Assembly: GCF_000423925.1 (NCBI RefSeq)
Contig: NZ_AUIX01000009.1
Coordinates: 1-64,000, forward strand
Length of the DNA stretch: 64,000 bases
From: Butyrivibrio sp. VCD2006
GTDB lineage: Bacteria > Bacillota > Clostridia > Lachnospirales > Lachnospiraceae
Reading direction: 5' to 3'
Under the pieces are notes generated by a model. It was not told where the DNA came from, did no database searches, and saw only the letters and a program-made list of their open reading frames with translations. The first letter of the stretch is position 1, and each line of letters opens with the position of its first letter. This document shows, one piece after another, positions 1 through 9,542 of the stretch. The translations under genes were made by a program, and so were the position numbers.

Positions 1-118
1 ATCAAATTAAAACGCTATAAATAAACAAAAATAATCAAAGAAAATTGTAAAAAATCACGGTACAGATGGTATTATTAAAATTGTTGATTTATATATAAAA
101 AAGTTCGGAGATTTAAAC
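1..118. other. AT-rich leader at window edge
   Basis: No coding region is visible. The stretch is very AT-rich and ends with a GGAG ribosome site about ten bases before the first ATG at 119. It probably holds the promoter of the HAD gene, but no convincing -35/-10 pair stands out. Confidence 0.5.
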
Positions 119-769
119 ATGGAGATAAAAGCAGTACTTTTTGACCTGGATGGAACCCTGATAGACACGGAGAAGATTTATCAGAAGATATGGCCCGAGA
201 CTATTGAACACTTTGGATATCATATGACGAGAGAGCAGTGTTTACAATTAAGAAGTCTGGGCAGACCTTTTGCTCCTTTGCAGTTTAAGGAATGGTATGG
301 TGATGATTTTGATTATCACGAGGCCCGAGCTTATAGAAAGATACTCTTTGAAGAAATCATTGCAAGGGATGGTATCGGACTTAAAGTAGGAGCACGTGAA
401 ATTCTTGAGTGGTTAAAAGAGCGCAATATCATCATTGCTACAGCAACCGCAACAGATGAGGAGAGGGCCACAAGATATCTTGAAAAGGTAGGACTTCTTT
501 CTTATTTTGATAAGATCTGCTGTGCGACGATGGTTAAAGAGGGTAAACCGAAACCTGACGTTTATCTGTACGCCTGTGAACAGGTCGGAGTACCGAAAGA
601 AAACTGTATAGCTGTTGAAGATGCACCCAACGGTGTGCGTTCGGCAAGCAGCGCGGGCATAAAAACAATATATATTCCTGACCAGAATGATGACGAGGAA
701 GAGGTAAAAGGGCTGTATTACAGGAAACTTGGTTCACTTTTAGACCTCAAAAATATTATAGAAAATTAA
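119..769 (+). CDS. HAD-superfamily hydrolase, beta-phosphoglucomutase/phosphatase type
   Basis: A 216-residue soluble phosphohydrolase of haloacid dehalogenase subfamily I with a helical cap. Motif I is FDLDGTLIDTE at residues 8-18, where the first Asp is the nucleophile. Motif II is the Thr in IATATAT near residue 105. Motif III is the Lys in KEGKPKPDVY near 142. Motif IV is VEDAPNGVRSA near 170. All catalytic positions are present, so it should be an active phosphatase or phosphomutase, but the substrate cannot be read from sequence. Length fits the family. The start is supported by GGAG about ten bases upstream. It stands alone, with a 112-base gap before the CheC-like gene. Confidence 0.85.
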   Translation: MEIKAVLFDLDGTLIDTEKIYQKIWPETIEHFGYHMTREQCLQLRSLGRPFAPLQFKEWYGDDFDYHEARAYRKILFEEIIARDGIGLKVGAREILEWLKERNIIIATATATDEERATRYLEKVGLLSYFDKICCATMVKEGKPKPDVYLYACEQVGVPKENCIAVEDAPNGVRSASSAGIKTIYIPDQNDDEEEVKGLYYRKLGSLLDLKNIIEN

Positions 770-881
770 GAAATCATAGGTTCAAACTTCCTTTACACCC
801 CGAACTGAATGGCATAAAATAGTAATATATCTGTGATATCTAGCGATGAAAAACTGATTATAACGAAGCGAGGGGTTCTTT

Positions 882-1481
882 ATGGATCAGGTAATTACAA
901 ATGAACAGAGAGACATATTAGGAGAAATTGCTAATATCAGTATGGGCAATTCTGCTACAACGCTTAGCATGATGGTTAACAAAAAGGTAGACATCACTAC
1001 TCCTAATGTTTCTGTAATCAAGCGCAGTGAAACTCTGGATGATTATGAGAACACTTGTATTTTTGTTCAGATTCACTATGTAAAAGGATTGACTGGTAAT
1101 AACGTTCTTATTCTTAAAGAGAATGATGTCAAGGTTATGACGGATCTGATGATGGGCGGTGATGGTACCAATACTGCCTGCGAGATTTCAGATCTTCATC
1201 TTTCAGCAGCATCTGAGGCTATGAACCAGATGATGGGCGCTGCAGCAACATCTCTTTCAATGATGCTCAGTGTTCCTACAGATATCAGCACTCCGGTGGT
1301 TAACAGAATAGATGTTGACAGTGTCAAGATTTTTGAAAAGAGTTTTGAGACGGAATATGATAATTTTATAAAGGTAGCTTTCAAGATGACTATTGAGGAT
1401 CTGATCGATTCGACGATGGTTCAGTTATATCCTGTTCAGTTTGCTCGCGAGATGTGCGATAAATTTATGGCAAAGGATTAA
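882..1481 (+). CDS. CheC/FliY-N-type chemotaxis phosphatase
   Basis: A 199-residue cytoplasmic protein of the CheC-CheX-FliY family, which dephosphorylates CheY-P. Two copies of the catalytic E-x-x-N motif are visible: EIAN near residue 12 (in GEIANISMGNSA) and EAMN near residue 111 (in ASEAMNQMMGAA). Both halves of the pseudo-symmetric fold therefore look active. The phrase TTPNVSV resembles the N-terminal part of clostridial FliY, but the C-terminal SpoA/FliN domain is absent, so it is a stand-alone module. RBS is GAGGGG seven bases before the ATG. It fits with the many chemoreceptors and CheR in this window. Whether it is best named CheC or a split FliY is not decidable here. Confidence 0.8.
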   Translation: MDQVITNEQRDILGEIANISMGNSATTLSMMVNKKVDITTPNVSVIKRSETLDDYENTCIFVQIHYVKGLTGNNVLILKENDVKVMTDLMMGGDGTNTACEISDLHLSAASEAMNQMMGAAATSLSMMLSVPTDISTPVVNRIDVDSVKIFEKSFETEYDNFIKVAFKMTIEDLIDSTMVQLYPVQFAREMCDKFMAKD

Positions 1482-1518
1482 GTGTACTTGGGAAAAGTAC
1501 ATCGGTAAAACAGCTAAC

Positions 1519-2655
1519 ATGAACAAAGCAGAAGTATTAGAAATAAGGAAACAATTCACACCCGACAGATGCACTATTGATCACATCTGCGGGTGTTATG
1601 TTGATGGGGAAAAAAACAAGCGCCTTGTGTTTCGCAAGGCGTTTCAAAGTTTACCGGATGAAGAGATGTTTAAATACCTTGATATTTTCAAGCATACTCT
1701 TTCCGGTGTATTTGGTAAGACTCTGATAAACCTGGAATTCCCAATTGATCAGGAGGAAGAGGGGGGCACTCAGGAGTTTTTGCTGAGGCTGAGAGATTCG
1801 CATCTTGAGGATGATGCGCTGATCGATGAATTTTATGAAAAGATCATTGCCAATTATATTTATGGCGAGAACTACCTGATCATTCTCGTACATGCTGTCT
1901 ATGACGTTCCGGGAATGACTAAAGACGGAATTGAGATGGAGGATGCTTCCGATACTATTTACGATTACATCCTCTGCAGCATATGCCCCGTTAAGCTTTC
2001 GGAGGCAGCACTTGGATACAATGAAAAGACCAATGATATAGAGGACAGAATCCGTGACTGGATTGTTGATAAGAATCCGGGCAAGGGATTCCTGTTTCCA
2101 GCTTTTATAGAAAGAAATGCGGATATCCATAACATGCTTTATTTCTCCAAGAAGGCGGATGATATACAGCCCGAGTTCATACAGGCTCTTTTCGGTGGAC
2201 AGCCGCCTATGTCAGCGCCTGCCCAGAAGGACCTGTTTGAGGAACTTGTTCAGGAGGCTATAGGAGAAGAGGCTGATTATGATGTGATGAAAAACATCCA
2301 TGATAATCTGGCAACAATGATAGAAGATCATGAGGACGAGAGTGAGCCGTTAGAGCTGACTAAGGAGGATGTAAGACATCTTTTAAGGGATAGCGGCGTA
2401 CCTGATGAGCGAATGGACTTCTTTGACAAGAAATACGAGGAGGTTGTAGGAGAGGAGGATTGCCAGCTTCTTGCAACCAACATAGCGCATACAAGGAAGT
2501 TTGATATAGAGGCACCGAATGTAATCATTAAGGTTGCTCCTGACAGGACCGATCTTGTGGAGACAAAGATAATAGACGGCAGACAATGTCTGGTTATCGC
2601 GGTGGACGATCATATTGAAGTAAACGGGGTAAATGTAAGGACGTTTATAAAGTAA
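1519..2655 (+). CDS. DUF4317 family protein
   Basis: A 378-residue soluble acidic protein starting MNKAEVLEIRKQFTPDRC, which I recognise as the DUF4317 family common in Lachnospiraceae and of unknown function. Key visible stretches are IDHICGCYVDGEK near residue 20, YGENYLIILVHAVYD near 118 and DEFYEKII near 104. No membrane segment or signal peptide is seen. An in-frame ATG at 1441 lies inside the upstream gene and would add 26 unrelated residues, so the ATG at 1519 is chosen. Its ribosome site is weak. It lies 37 bases after the CheC-like stop, so cotranscription is plausible. Confidence 0.75.
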   Translation: MNKAEVLEIRKQFTPDRCTIDHICGCYVDGEKNKRLVFRKAFQSLPDEEMFKYLDIFKHTLSGVFGKTLINLEFPIDQEEEGGTQEFLLRLRDSHLEDDALIDEFYEKIIANYIYGENYLIILVHAVYDVPGMTKDGIEMEDASDTIYDYILCSICPVKLSEAALGYNEKTNDIEDRIRDWIVDKNPGKGFLFPAFIERNADIHNMLYFSKKADDIQPEFIQALFGGQPPMSAPAQKDLFEELVQEAIGEEADYDVMKNIHDNLATMIEDHEDESEPLELTKEDVRHLLRDSGVPDERMDFFDKKYEEVVGEEDCQLLATNIAHTRKFDIEAPNVIIKVAPDRTDLVETKIIDGRQCLVIAVDDHIEVNGVNVRTFIK

Positions 2656-2720
2656 CTAATATACGATTTTGCTTACTTAACCCAGTGATTTTGTGGTTAA
2701 ATTTTATAAAATTGAATTTT

Positions 2721-2746
2721 AAGAGAGCGCATAGACGCTCTCTTAT
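2721..2746 (+). terminator. hairpin terminator between DUF4317 gene and ABC pair
   Basis: AAGAGAGCG pairs perfectly with CGCTCTCTT across a six-base loop, followed by ATTTG. The T-run is short, so termination may be partial. It separates the DUF4317 gene from the ABC exporter operon. Confidence 0.55.
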
Positions 2747-2767
2747 TTGAAGATAGGAAGGTGAAAA

Positions 2768-4513
2768 ATGGTTAAAAAGATTTTAGGGGAGTTACATGAG
2801 TTTAAACTTCCGAGTATCATTACCCCTATCTGTATGATAGGTGAGGTTATTGCGGAAATGATCATTCCCATTCTTATGGGAAGAATCGTTGATCTTGGAA
2901 TCAACGGAGCGGACATGGGCTATATCATGCGTACCGGATTAATGATGATAGTTGTTGCCCTGTTTGGTCTGTTTGCAGGTCTTGGCGGTGCTTATTTTGG
3001 TGCTAAGGCATCTACAGGTCTTGCCAGAAACCTTAGGAAAAAGATGTTTGATAACATTCAGACCTTTTCCTTTGCAAACATAGATAAGTTTTCTTCATCC
3101 GGACTGGTAACAAGACTTACCACCGATGTCACGAATATCCAGAATTCATATCAGATGATACTTAGAATGGCAATGCGAGCTCCTGCTTCAATGGTGATCG
3201 CACTGATCATGTCATTTGTAATAAATGCCAGACTCGCAAGCATTTATCTTATTGCTGTAATCGGTCTTGGCTGCTTTATTGCATTCATCATGAGCAAGGC
3301 TACCAAGTATTTCAAAGCGGTATTTGAGAAATACGACAGACTTAATGAGAGTGTGCAGGAAAACGTATCAGCCATTCGCGTCGTGAAGGCATATGTACGT
3401 GAGGACTATGAAAAGGCTAAGTTTAAGACTGCGGCTTTGAATATTTTTGAAATGTTTGTTAAGGCCGAGAAGGTTGTAACCTTAAACGGACCGGTAATGA
3501 CTGCAACAGTTTACATCTGTATTCTTCTTATCAGCTGGTTCGGTGCACATATGATCGTTGCTGAGGAACTTACGACCGGAGCTATGATGAGTCTTCTCAC
3601 ATACTGCATGAATATCCTCATGAGCCTTATGATGCTTTCAATGATCTTTGTCATGATAACAATGTCACAGGCAAGTGCAAAACGTATCGCAGAAGTGATT
3701 GATGAGGAGACAAGTATTGCTAATCCTTCCAACCCTGTTATGGAGGTTAAGGATGGAAGCATAGTTTTTGATAATGTCAGCTTTTCATATAGTGTTGACG
3801 GAACAGAGCCCGTTCTTAAGGATGTAAACCTTGATATTAAGTCAGGTGAGACCATCGGTATTATTGGTGGAACCGGTTCCGCAAAATCATCACTGGTAAA
3901 TCTTATCAGCCGCCTCTATGACGTTACAAAGGGAAGCGTAAGCGTGGGCGGAATTGATGTCAGAAAATATGACATGGAGGTTCTCCGAAATCAGGTTTCG
4001 GTAGTTCTGCAGAAGAATGTATTGTTTAGCGGAACTGTCGCTGAGAACCTTCGCTGGGGTGACAGGAACGCTACTGATGAGGAGATTAAAAGAGCCTGCC
4101 ATCTGGCCTGTGCAGATGAGTTTATTGAGAAAATGCCCGATGGATATGACACCTATATCGAGCAGGGTGGTACCAATGTTTCCGGTGGTCAGAGACAGCG
4201 TCTTTGCATAGCAAGAGCACTGCTTAAGAAGCCTAAAATACTTATTCTCGATGATTCAACAAGCGCAGTTGATACCGCAACGGATGCAAAGATCAGAAAA
4301 GCTTTCGCTGAGGAGATTCCTAATACAACCAAGCTTATTATTGCACAGAGAATATCAAGTGTTCAGGAATGCGACAGAATTATTGTAATGGATGACGGTA
4401 TGATAAACGGCTTTGGAACACATGATGAACTGCTTAAGAATAACGATATTTACCGTGAGGTTTATGAATCTCAGGTGGGCAGCAGCGGTGATGCTGATTT
4501 TGATAGCAAGTAA
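2768..4513 (+). CDS. ABC exporter half-transporter, subunit A (degenerate nucleotide site)
   Basis: A 581-residue fusion of six membrane helices (residues ~15-310, type-1 exporter fold) and an ATP-binding domain (~330-570). Walker A reads GGTGSAKSS, with Ala where Gly is usual before Lys. The signature VSGGQRQR is intact. Walker B ends ILDDSTSAVD, with Asp replacing the catalytic Glu, and the switch His position reads AQR rather than AHR. This is the pattern of the non-catalytic half of heterodimeric exporters such as TM287/288 or BmrCD. RBS GGAAGGTG. The partner follows 21 bases downstream. Substrate unknown; drugs, lipids or peptides are possible. Confidence 0.9.
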   Translation: MVKKILGELHEFKLPSIITPICMIGEVIAEMIIPILMGRIVDLGINGADMGYIMRTGLMMIVVALFGLFAGLGGAYFGAKASTGLARNLRKKMFDNIQTFSFANIDKFSSSGLVTRLTTDVTNIQNSYQMILRMAMRAPASMVIALIMSFVINARLASIYLIAVIGLGCFIAFIMSKATKYFKAVFEKYDRLNESVQENVSAIRVVKAYVREDYEKAKFKTAALNIFEMFVKAEKVVTLNGPVMTATVYICILLISWFGAHMIVAEELTTGAMMSLLTYCMNILMSLMMLSMIFVMITMSQASAKRIAEVIDEETSIANPSNPVMEVKDGSIVFDNVSFSYSVDGTEPVLKDVNLDIKSGETIGIIGGTGSAKSSLVNLISRLYDVTKGSVSVGGIDVRKYDMEVLRNQVSVVLQKNVLFSGTVAENLRWGDRNATDEEIKRACHLACADEFIEKMPDGYDTYIEQGGTNVSGGQRQRLCIARALLKKPKILILDDSTSAVDTATDAKIRKAFAEEIPNTTKLIIAQRISSVQECDRIIVMDDGMINGFGTHDELLKNNDIYREVYESQVGSSGDADFDSK

Positions 4514-4534
4514 TAAATTTGGAGGCTTACAGAT

Positions 4535-6475
4535 ATGGCAGAAGAAAAAGTTAAAGAAATTAGGGGACCCGGAGCCAGAGGAATGAGAGGCGGCCCGAGA
4601 CCTAAGATAAAGAATCCCGGAAAACTCTTTAAGAGACTTATGTCCTACGTTTTTAAAGACTACGGAATACATATGGTTCTGGTTGTGATTTGCATTATCC
4701 TGTCAGTTGTGGCAAGTGTTCAGGGAACAATGTTTACCAAGACTCTTATCGACGTGTACATTACACCGCTCATGGGGCAGGCAAATCCTGACTATGGCCC
4801 GCTTGCAAAAGCTATCGGCAATGTGATCATTTTCTATGCAGTCGGTATTGTTGCAGCTTTTGTCCAGGCGAGACTTATGATCTACGTTGGACAGGGAACA
4901 CTTAGAAATTTGAGAATTGAAGTGTTCAACCACATGGAATCTCTTCCTATCAAGTATTTTGATACTCACGCTCATGGAGATATCATGTCAATCTATACCA
5001 ATGATATCGATACCTTGAGACAGATGATCGGAATGAGTATGCCGCAGCTGTTAAACAGTGCAATTACAATTGCCAGTGTACTTGTTTCAATGTTTATCCT
5101 GAGCGTGCCGCTTACGATAGTAACACTTATTATGGTTGCATTTATGCTTTTTGTTACGGCCAAGGCAACCAAGGCTTCCGGTAAGAATTTCGTTGCACAG
5201 CAGAAAAATCTTGGTGCTCTCAACGGATATATCGAAGAGATGATGACTGGTCAGAAGGTTATTAAGGTGTTCTGTCATGAAGAAGAGACAATAAAGAACT
5301 TTGACGTTCTCAATGAAGAGCTTTATCAAAGTGCTTTTAAGGCTAATACTTTTTCAGGTATTCTTGGACCCATCAATGCACAGCTCGGTAACTTGAGCTA
5401 CGTGGTTTGCGCAATCGTTGGTGGAGCTATTGCCCTTAATCAGTACTTTGGCTTTACAGTCGGCGGACTTGCCAGCTTCCTTGCTTTTAATAAGAGCTTT
5501 TCAATGCCTATTAACCAGGTATCAATGCAGTTTAACAGTATCATCATGGCACTTGCCGGAGCAGAGCGTATTTTCAATCTTCTTGATGAAACACCTGAGA
5601 CTGATGAAGGCTATGTAATGCTTGTTAATGCAAAGGAAGAAAACGGACAGATTGTTGAGTCTTCCGAATTCACAGGACGTTGGGCATGGAAGCACTATCA
5701 CAAGGCTGACAACACAACAACCTACCAGCCCATGGAGGGTGATGTAACCTTCAATGATGTGGACTTTGGATATACGGATGAAAAGATTGTCCTTCACAAC
5801 ATTCTTCTTCATGCTAAGCCGGGTCAGAAGGTTGCACTTGTTGGATCCACCGGTGCAGGTAAGACTACCATCACAAACCTCATCAACAGATTTTATGATA
5901 TTCAGGATGGTAAGATCAGATACGATAACATCAATGTTAACAAGATCAAGAAGGCTGACCTAAGAAAATCCCTCGGCATGGTTCTCCAGGATACACATTT
6001 GTTCACGGGAACGGTTGCTGAGAATATCCGCTATGGAAAACTGGATGCAACTGATGAAGAAGTTAAGGCAGCAGCTAAGCTTGCAAATGCGCACAGCTTT
6101 ATAAAGAGGCTTCCAGAAGGCTATAATACAATGCTGACAGGTGACGGCGCTAATCTTTCACAGGGTCAGAGACAGCTCCTGGCAATCGCAAGAGCAGCTA
6201 TAGCTAATCCGCCGGTTCTTATTCTGGATGAGGCGACAAGCTCTATCGATACACGTACCGAGAAAATCGTACAGGATGGCATGGATAAGCTGATGCATGG
6301 TCGTACAACCTTCGTAATAGCTCACAGACTTTCAACAGTTAAGAACAGTGACTGCATCGTTGTTCTTGAACAGGGCAGAATAGTCGAGATGGGAACCCAC
6401 GAAGAACTGCTTGAACTTAAGAAGAGATATTACCAGCTCTATACAGGTAACAAGCCTGAGATGGTATCCGCGTAA
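4535..6475 (+). CDS. ABC exporter half-transporter, subunit B (catalytic)
   Basis: A 646-residue type-1 ABC exporter subunit. A basic Gly/Arg/Pro-rich N-terminal tail (residues 1-30) precedes six membrane helices (~40-330) and the ATPase domain (~405-640). Walker A is GSTGAGKTT, the signature is LSQGQRQ, Walker B is ILDEATSSID and the switch region is AHRLS, so this half has a complete catalytic set. Between the two parts lies a longer linker, residues ~360-400, with FTGRWAWKHYHK, longer than in most homologues. It follows subunit A by 21 bases with RBS GGAGG and should form a heterodimer with it. An intrinsic terminator ends the operon. Confidence 0.9.
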   Translation: MAEEKVKEIRGPGARGMRGGPRPKIKNPGKLFKRLMSYVFKDYGIHMVLVVICIILSVVASVQGTMFTKTLIDVYITPLMGQANPDYGPLAKAIGNVIIFYAVGIVAAFVQARLMIYVGQGTLRNLRIEVFNHMESLPIKYFDTHAHGDIMSIYTNDIDTLRQMIGMSMPQLLNSAITIASVLVSMFILSVPLTIVTLIMVAFMLFVTAKATKASGKNFVAQQKNLGALNGYIEEMMTGQKVIKVFCHEEETIKNFDVLNEELYQSAFKANTFSGILGPINAQLGNLSYVVCAIVGGAIALNQYFGFTVGGLASFLAFNKSFSMPINQVSMQFNSIIMALAGAERIFNLLDETPETDEGYVMLVNAKEENGQIVESSEFTGRWAWKHYHKADNTTTYQPMEGDVTFNDVDFGYTDEKIVLHNILLHAKPGQKVALVGSTGAGKTTITNLINRFYDIQDGKIRYDNINVNKIKKADLRKSLGMVLQDTHLFTGTVAENIRYGKLDATDEEVKAAAKLANAHSFIKRLPEGYNTMLTGDGANLSQGQRQLLAIARAAIANPPVLILDEATSSIDTRTEKIVQDGMDKLMHGRTTFVIAHRLSTVKNSDCIVVLEQGRIVEMGTHEELLELKKRYYQLYTGNKPEMVSA

Positions 6476-6492
6476 ACTATATAACACAACTA

Positions 6493-6528
6493 AAGTCGGG
6501 ACAGGAATCCATCTGTTCCGACTTTTTT
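6493..6528 (+). terminator. intrinsic terminator of ABC exporter operon
   Basis: AAGTCGGGACAG pairs with CTGTTCCGACTT (one G-T pair) across an eight-base loop and runs into TTTTTT. It lies just after the subunit B stop and before the convergent GGDEF gene end. Confidence 0.85.
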
Positions 6529-6539
6529 GTTCGCAAACC

Positions 6540-8030
6540 TTATCTGTTCATAAGTTCATGGATGGCGGCTTCATATTTTTCGTCCTTATCGGTTGCGAAG
6601 AAGACTTTATCGGCGCCGGATTCTCTTGCTTCGATAAATGAGTCCTTATCTGTGGCAACTGCGATGACAGGAATGTGGTTGAAGCCGGCACGATCTTTGA
6701 TATAATGAACAACCTGATCACCTGACACCTTTTCTATGTCAAGGTCGAGGATTATCAGTTTTAAGATCTCATGATATTGGCTGATGTAAGTCAGAGCGGT
6801 ATCTCCGCTGTGAGTTTCGATTATTGAATACTTATCGGATTCACGTTCTGTCAAAAGAGAAGCCCGCGGATTGTCCCTGGAGCTCGCGAGAAGAATGAGA
6901 GGTTTCTCAAAGGCTTCTGTTTTGGGGACTACCCATGTACTTACGCAGTTTTTGCCCATGATCTTTGACTGATAGAGAGCATCATCAGCCATACGGAATA
7001 TTTCTCCCATGGGATGATCACCGGTATCAATGATGGCACCAATACTTAGCGAAAAACGATGACCTGTTCCAAAATCAAGATCGGTCATCATCATCTGCAA
7101 ACTACGGCAGCGCATCTCTGCTATATCAAGACGAGCTATTCCGGGCATAAATACCATGAATTCATCGCCACCAAATCTGCCGATGTAATCTGAGGATCTG
7201 AAGTTTTTTCTAAGTAAGTCTCCAATGCTTGCTAACAGCTTATCGCCGACATTGTGTCCGAAGTTATCGTTTACCTGTTTGAAATTATCAACATCAATAA
7301 TACACATTCCACAAGGCTCGCCCGGTTTTCTTCTATCAAAATAATTGTTGATGGAAGAAAGAAGAGCACCTTTATTCAGGAGAAAGGTCAGCTTATCTAT
7401 AGTGCTTATTTTCGTGAGCTCCTCAATAGCCAGCCCTTCTTCGGATCTGACTTCAAGAATGATGTGCGCGCTTAGCATAGAAAGGACATAGGAAGCAAGC
7501 GCGAGATAAACATCTCTGTGGAATATTTCCACAGGCTTCGTAAAGTAAGATGATACGCAGAAAATAATAATAAGCGACAGTTCAAACAAGCCGTATTTAT
7601 ACATTCTTGCAATGTATACCGTGGGGAATACGACAAGGTAGAGAGGGAACCACATAGATTGATGATTGGAATATGAGGTCATGTCTCTTAAGATAAACAG
7701 TATAAATAGCGTAAAATAGAAGGTGGTGCAAAGCGCGTCTGAAAGCTTGGAGCTTATCTTATGATGTGTTCTTGTATACAGGTTTATAAGAAAATATATT
7801 GCAAGCAGTGGGATTAGCAGAAAATGAGCAATGCTCAGCTGGAAATCCGGAACGATCACTTTTGCAAGGAAAATCATCGCAATAAGGCACATGGAAATAT
7901 ACATGCATGATTTTCTCAGCATGTAACGGTTGGTATCTTCGATAGAAGGCTTACATTTATGAAAATATTCAAGTATTTTTCTGTTTTCCCGGCTGGTGTT
8001 GAAAACCGGAGATTTACCTGTATCGTTCAT
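6540..8030 (-). CDS. membrane GGDEF diguanylate cyclase with C-terminal receiver-like domain
   Basis: A 496-residue protein with about six membrane helices (residues ~45-195), a GGDEF domain (~210-365) and a C-terminal response-regulator-like domain (~375-495). The active loop is canonical GRFGGDEF near residue 290, preceded by RSSD five residues earlier, the RxxD inhibitory site for c-di-GMP. It should synthesise c-di-GMP. The receiver-like tail has a possible phospho-acceptor Asp in LIILDLDIE, but the usual N-terminal acidic pair is replaced (LASSRDN) and the K-P switch is unclear, so phosphorylation is uncertain. It is the last gene of the pilin-like operon, 21 bases after its neighbour, and suggests c-di-GMP output linked to that system. 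Confidence 0.85.
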   Translation of the reverse strand: MNDTGKSPVFNTSRENRKILEYFHKCKPSIEDTNRYMLRKSCMYISMCLIAMIFLAKVIVPDFQLSIAHFLLIPLLAIYFLINLYTRTHHKISSKLSDALCTTFYFTLFILFILRDMTSYSNHQSMWFPLYLVVFPTVYIARMYKYGLFELSLIIIFCVSSYFTKPVEIFHRDVYLALASYVLSMLSAHIILEVRSEEGLAIEELTKISTIDKLTFLLNKGALLSSINNYFDRRKPGEPCGMCIIDVDNFKQVNDNFGHNVGDKLLASIGDLLRKNFRSSDYIGRFGGDEFMVFMPGIARLDIAEMRCRSLQMMMTDLDFGTGHRFSLSIGAIIDTGDHPMGEIFRMADDALYQSKIMGKNCVSTWVVPKTEAFEKPLILLASSRDNPRASLLTERESDKYSIIETHSGDTALTYISQYHEILKLIILDLDIEKVSGDQVVHYIKDRAGFNHIPVIAVATDKDSFIEARESGADKVFFATDKDEKYEAAIHELMNR

Positions 8031-8051
8031 TAAATAGCCTCATTGTAACAG

Positions 8052-8468
8052 TTACTTCATTACAGGAAGTGTTTCGTCATATATAACATCTTCATTGTGT
8101 GTAACAACTCGCCATTCCAGTATTCTGTAGGAAGGAAAATCTGTATTTTCTAAATAATTCGGTTGTATTGCTATATCAAGTGTCTGAAATTCACTTAATG
8201 TAAAGCTCTTTTTTATCATGTCCTGTGCATCTGAATCTATTGCCGACATGTTTCTGAATTTTGGTTCATTTTCCGCTATAAAACCATTGGCCTCATGGCA
8301 GGCGTTATAATATGCTATGGATCTTTCCTGCATCTTTTTACTTAGTACATAATCGGCTCTTGAATTTACAAGAGTAAGCGAAGCAAAAGATATAAGGCTG
8401 AGAACCAAGAATATCAGAAGTATGGATGCAGCTCCTATGTGAGTGCTGTATACCTGTTTATGGTTCAT
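8052..8468 (-). CDS. pilin-like membrane protein (GspK/PilX-like position)
   Basis: A 138-residue protein with one N-terminal membrane helix (residues ~13-35, GAASILLIFLVLSLISFASL) and an extracytoplasmic tail containing SRADYVLSKKMQERSIAYYNA, an amphipathic helix like the one after a pilin transmembrane segment. A clear prepilin peptidase site (G followed by F/M-T-L-x-E) is not seen, so processing is uncertain. It overlaps the upstream pilin-like gene by 11 bases, so translation is probably coupled. Function is inferred from position only: a minor pseudopilin of the GspF-associated system. Confidence 0.6.
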   Translation of the reverse strand: MNHKQVYSTHIGAASILLIFLVLSLISFASLTLVNSRADYVLSKKMQERSIAYYNACHEANGFIAENEPKFRNMSAIDSDAQDMIKKSFTLSEFQTLDIAIQPNYLENTDFPSYRILEWRVVTHNEDVIYDETLPVMK

Positions 8469-9048
8469 AAGCTATTACCTCCGCTGTTCCGATATAGTAA
8501 TCCGTATACCTGTCTGAAATAATATCCGGATCATCTTTATCAGGTATCTGATCAATTACTGTTTCATCATCCATTTCAAGAATTGTTATTTCGCCTTGCA
8601 GTGCATCACCTGACATAATGGATGTATCGGCCTCTGTATCTGCGTAGATTTCACTTGCAGGAAGCTTTACTATGCATAAAAGAAGCTCGTATTTTGCGTT
8701 ATGAAGAGTATCATTTTGTGACGGAAAGTCTATAAGCTTCCAGTTTTCATCAAAATACATGACCATGGTTCCTATCTCGGGGTTGTCCTCGTAGGAGACA
8801 AGAACCACTGAATTGTCAGCAAAGAAGTTAGCTATATCGTGGAGGTTACCTTTGCATCCGTGGAATACCTCTGAAATATTCTGAGTCCACAAAACAGAAT
8901 TATTAAGCTCGATTGATTCCTCTGAAAGGCTGTGGGCATTCACAAATAATTGAATACATATCGCCCCGGATATCGAGAAAAACATGATCGATATGATGAG
9001 CTCCATAAGGAAGAGACTCGTTTTGCTATGGCGTGTATGGTTCATCAT
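8458..9048 (-). CDS. prepilin-like protein
   Basis: A 196-residue protein with a short basic N-terminus (residues 1-10), then SLFLMELIISIMFFSISGA. This resembles the type IV pilin hydrophobic helix with Glu at the fifth position after a short leader. The Gly normally before the cleavage site is not obvious. The remainder is acidic and extracytoplasmic, with low-complexity Asp/Glu stretches near residues 140-180. It overlaps its neighbours by 4 and 11 bases. Best guess is a minor pseudopilin (GspI/J-like). The role as a pilus subunit is inference from the helix and the operon. Confidence 0.65.
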   Translation of the reverse strand: MMNHTRHSKTSLFLMELIISIMFFSISGAICIQLFVNAHSLSEESIELNNSVLWTQNISEVFHGCKGNLHDIANFFADNSVVLVSYEDNPEIGTMVMYFDENWKLIDFPSQNDTLHNAKYELLLCIVKLPASEIYADTEADTSIMSGDALQGEITILEMDDETVIDQIPDKDDPDIISDRYTDYYIGTAEVIAYEP

Positions 9049-9542
9049 CTTGTTCCCGTCCCCGATCGTTTTGATGTGATGAAAGTAAGCTCTTCGTCAT
9101 CGCTAAGGGTGATCGTGATAAGCAGAAGACCATCGCCCTTAGAGGTGATGACAAGATCATTTATATCCATGATGCGCTGCCCTGATTCAGGAAGCAGATT
9201 TTCCACATCGGCTCTTGAAAACAGCTCCATAAGTGAACCTTCGTATTGATACAGATAAGTGACATAATCCACAGCGCCTATCGTAGTATCGATCCTGAGA
9301 GCTCCTGATTTGTTAAAAATATCAGTATTTATATTTCCCTCAGCATCATATTGTCTGAGTTTTTCGGTTATATATGCATAGGCTGTACGCCTGTCATAAT
9401 TATCGGACAGTGTGGAGACACTTCTCTTATAAATACTGGACCCCAGGGCAATAAGCATCAGAGCTCCCATCGCGAAAAGAAAGAGGAGAGCTATGACAAA
9501 AAGCATATCCACTGTATGTCTGTTGTCCATTTGCTTTTTCAT
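9045..9542 (-). CDS. DUF4860-like pilus-operon protein
   Basis: A 165-residue protein with a single membrane helix near the N-terminus (residues ~12-34, MLFVIALLFLFAMGALML). Its ectodomain contains YDRRTAYAYITEKLRQYD and a C-terminal beta-rich part (ITSKGDGLLLITITLSDDE). This resembles the DUF4860 proteins regularly found beside GspF/pilin genes in clostridia. The function is unknown, probably a minor pilin-like component. Start and stop overlap neighbours by four bases each (ATGA), giving tight translational coupling. Confidence 0.65.
   Translation of the reverse strand: MKKQMDNRHTVDMLFVIALLFLFAMGALMLIALGSSIYKRSVSTLSDNYDRRTAYAYITEKLRQYDAEGNINTDIFNKSGALRIDTTIGAVDYVTYLYQYEGSLMELFSRADVENLLPESGQRIMDINDLVITSKGDGLLLITITLSDDEELTFITSKRSGTGTR

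Noticed and set aside
1651-2130. 159-codon antisense frame within the DUF4317 gene
   Set aside because: No ribosome site, no family resemblance, and the plus-strand frame is a conserved protein; shadow frame.
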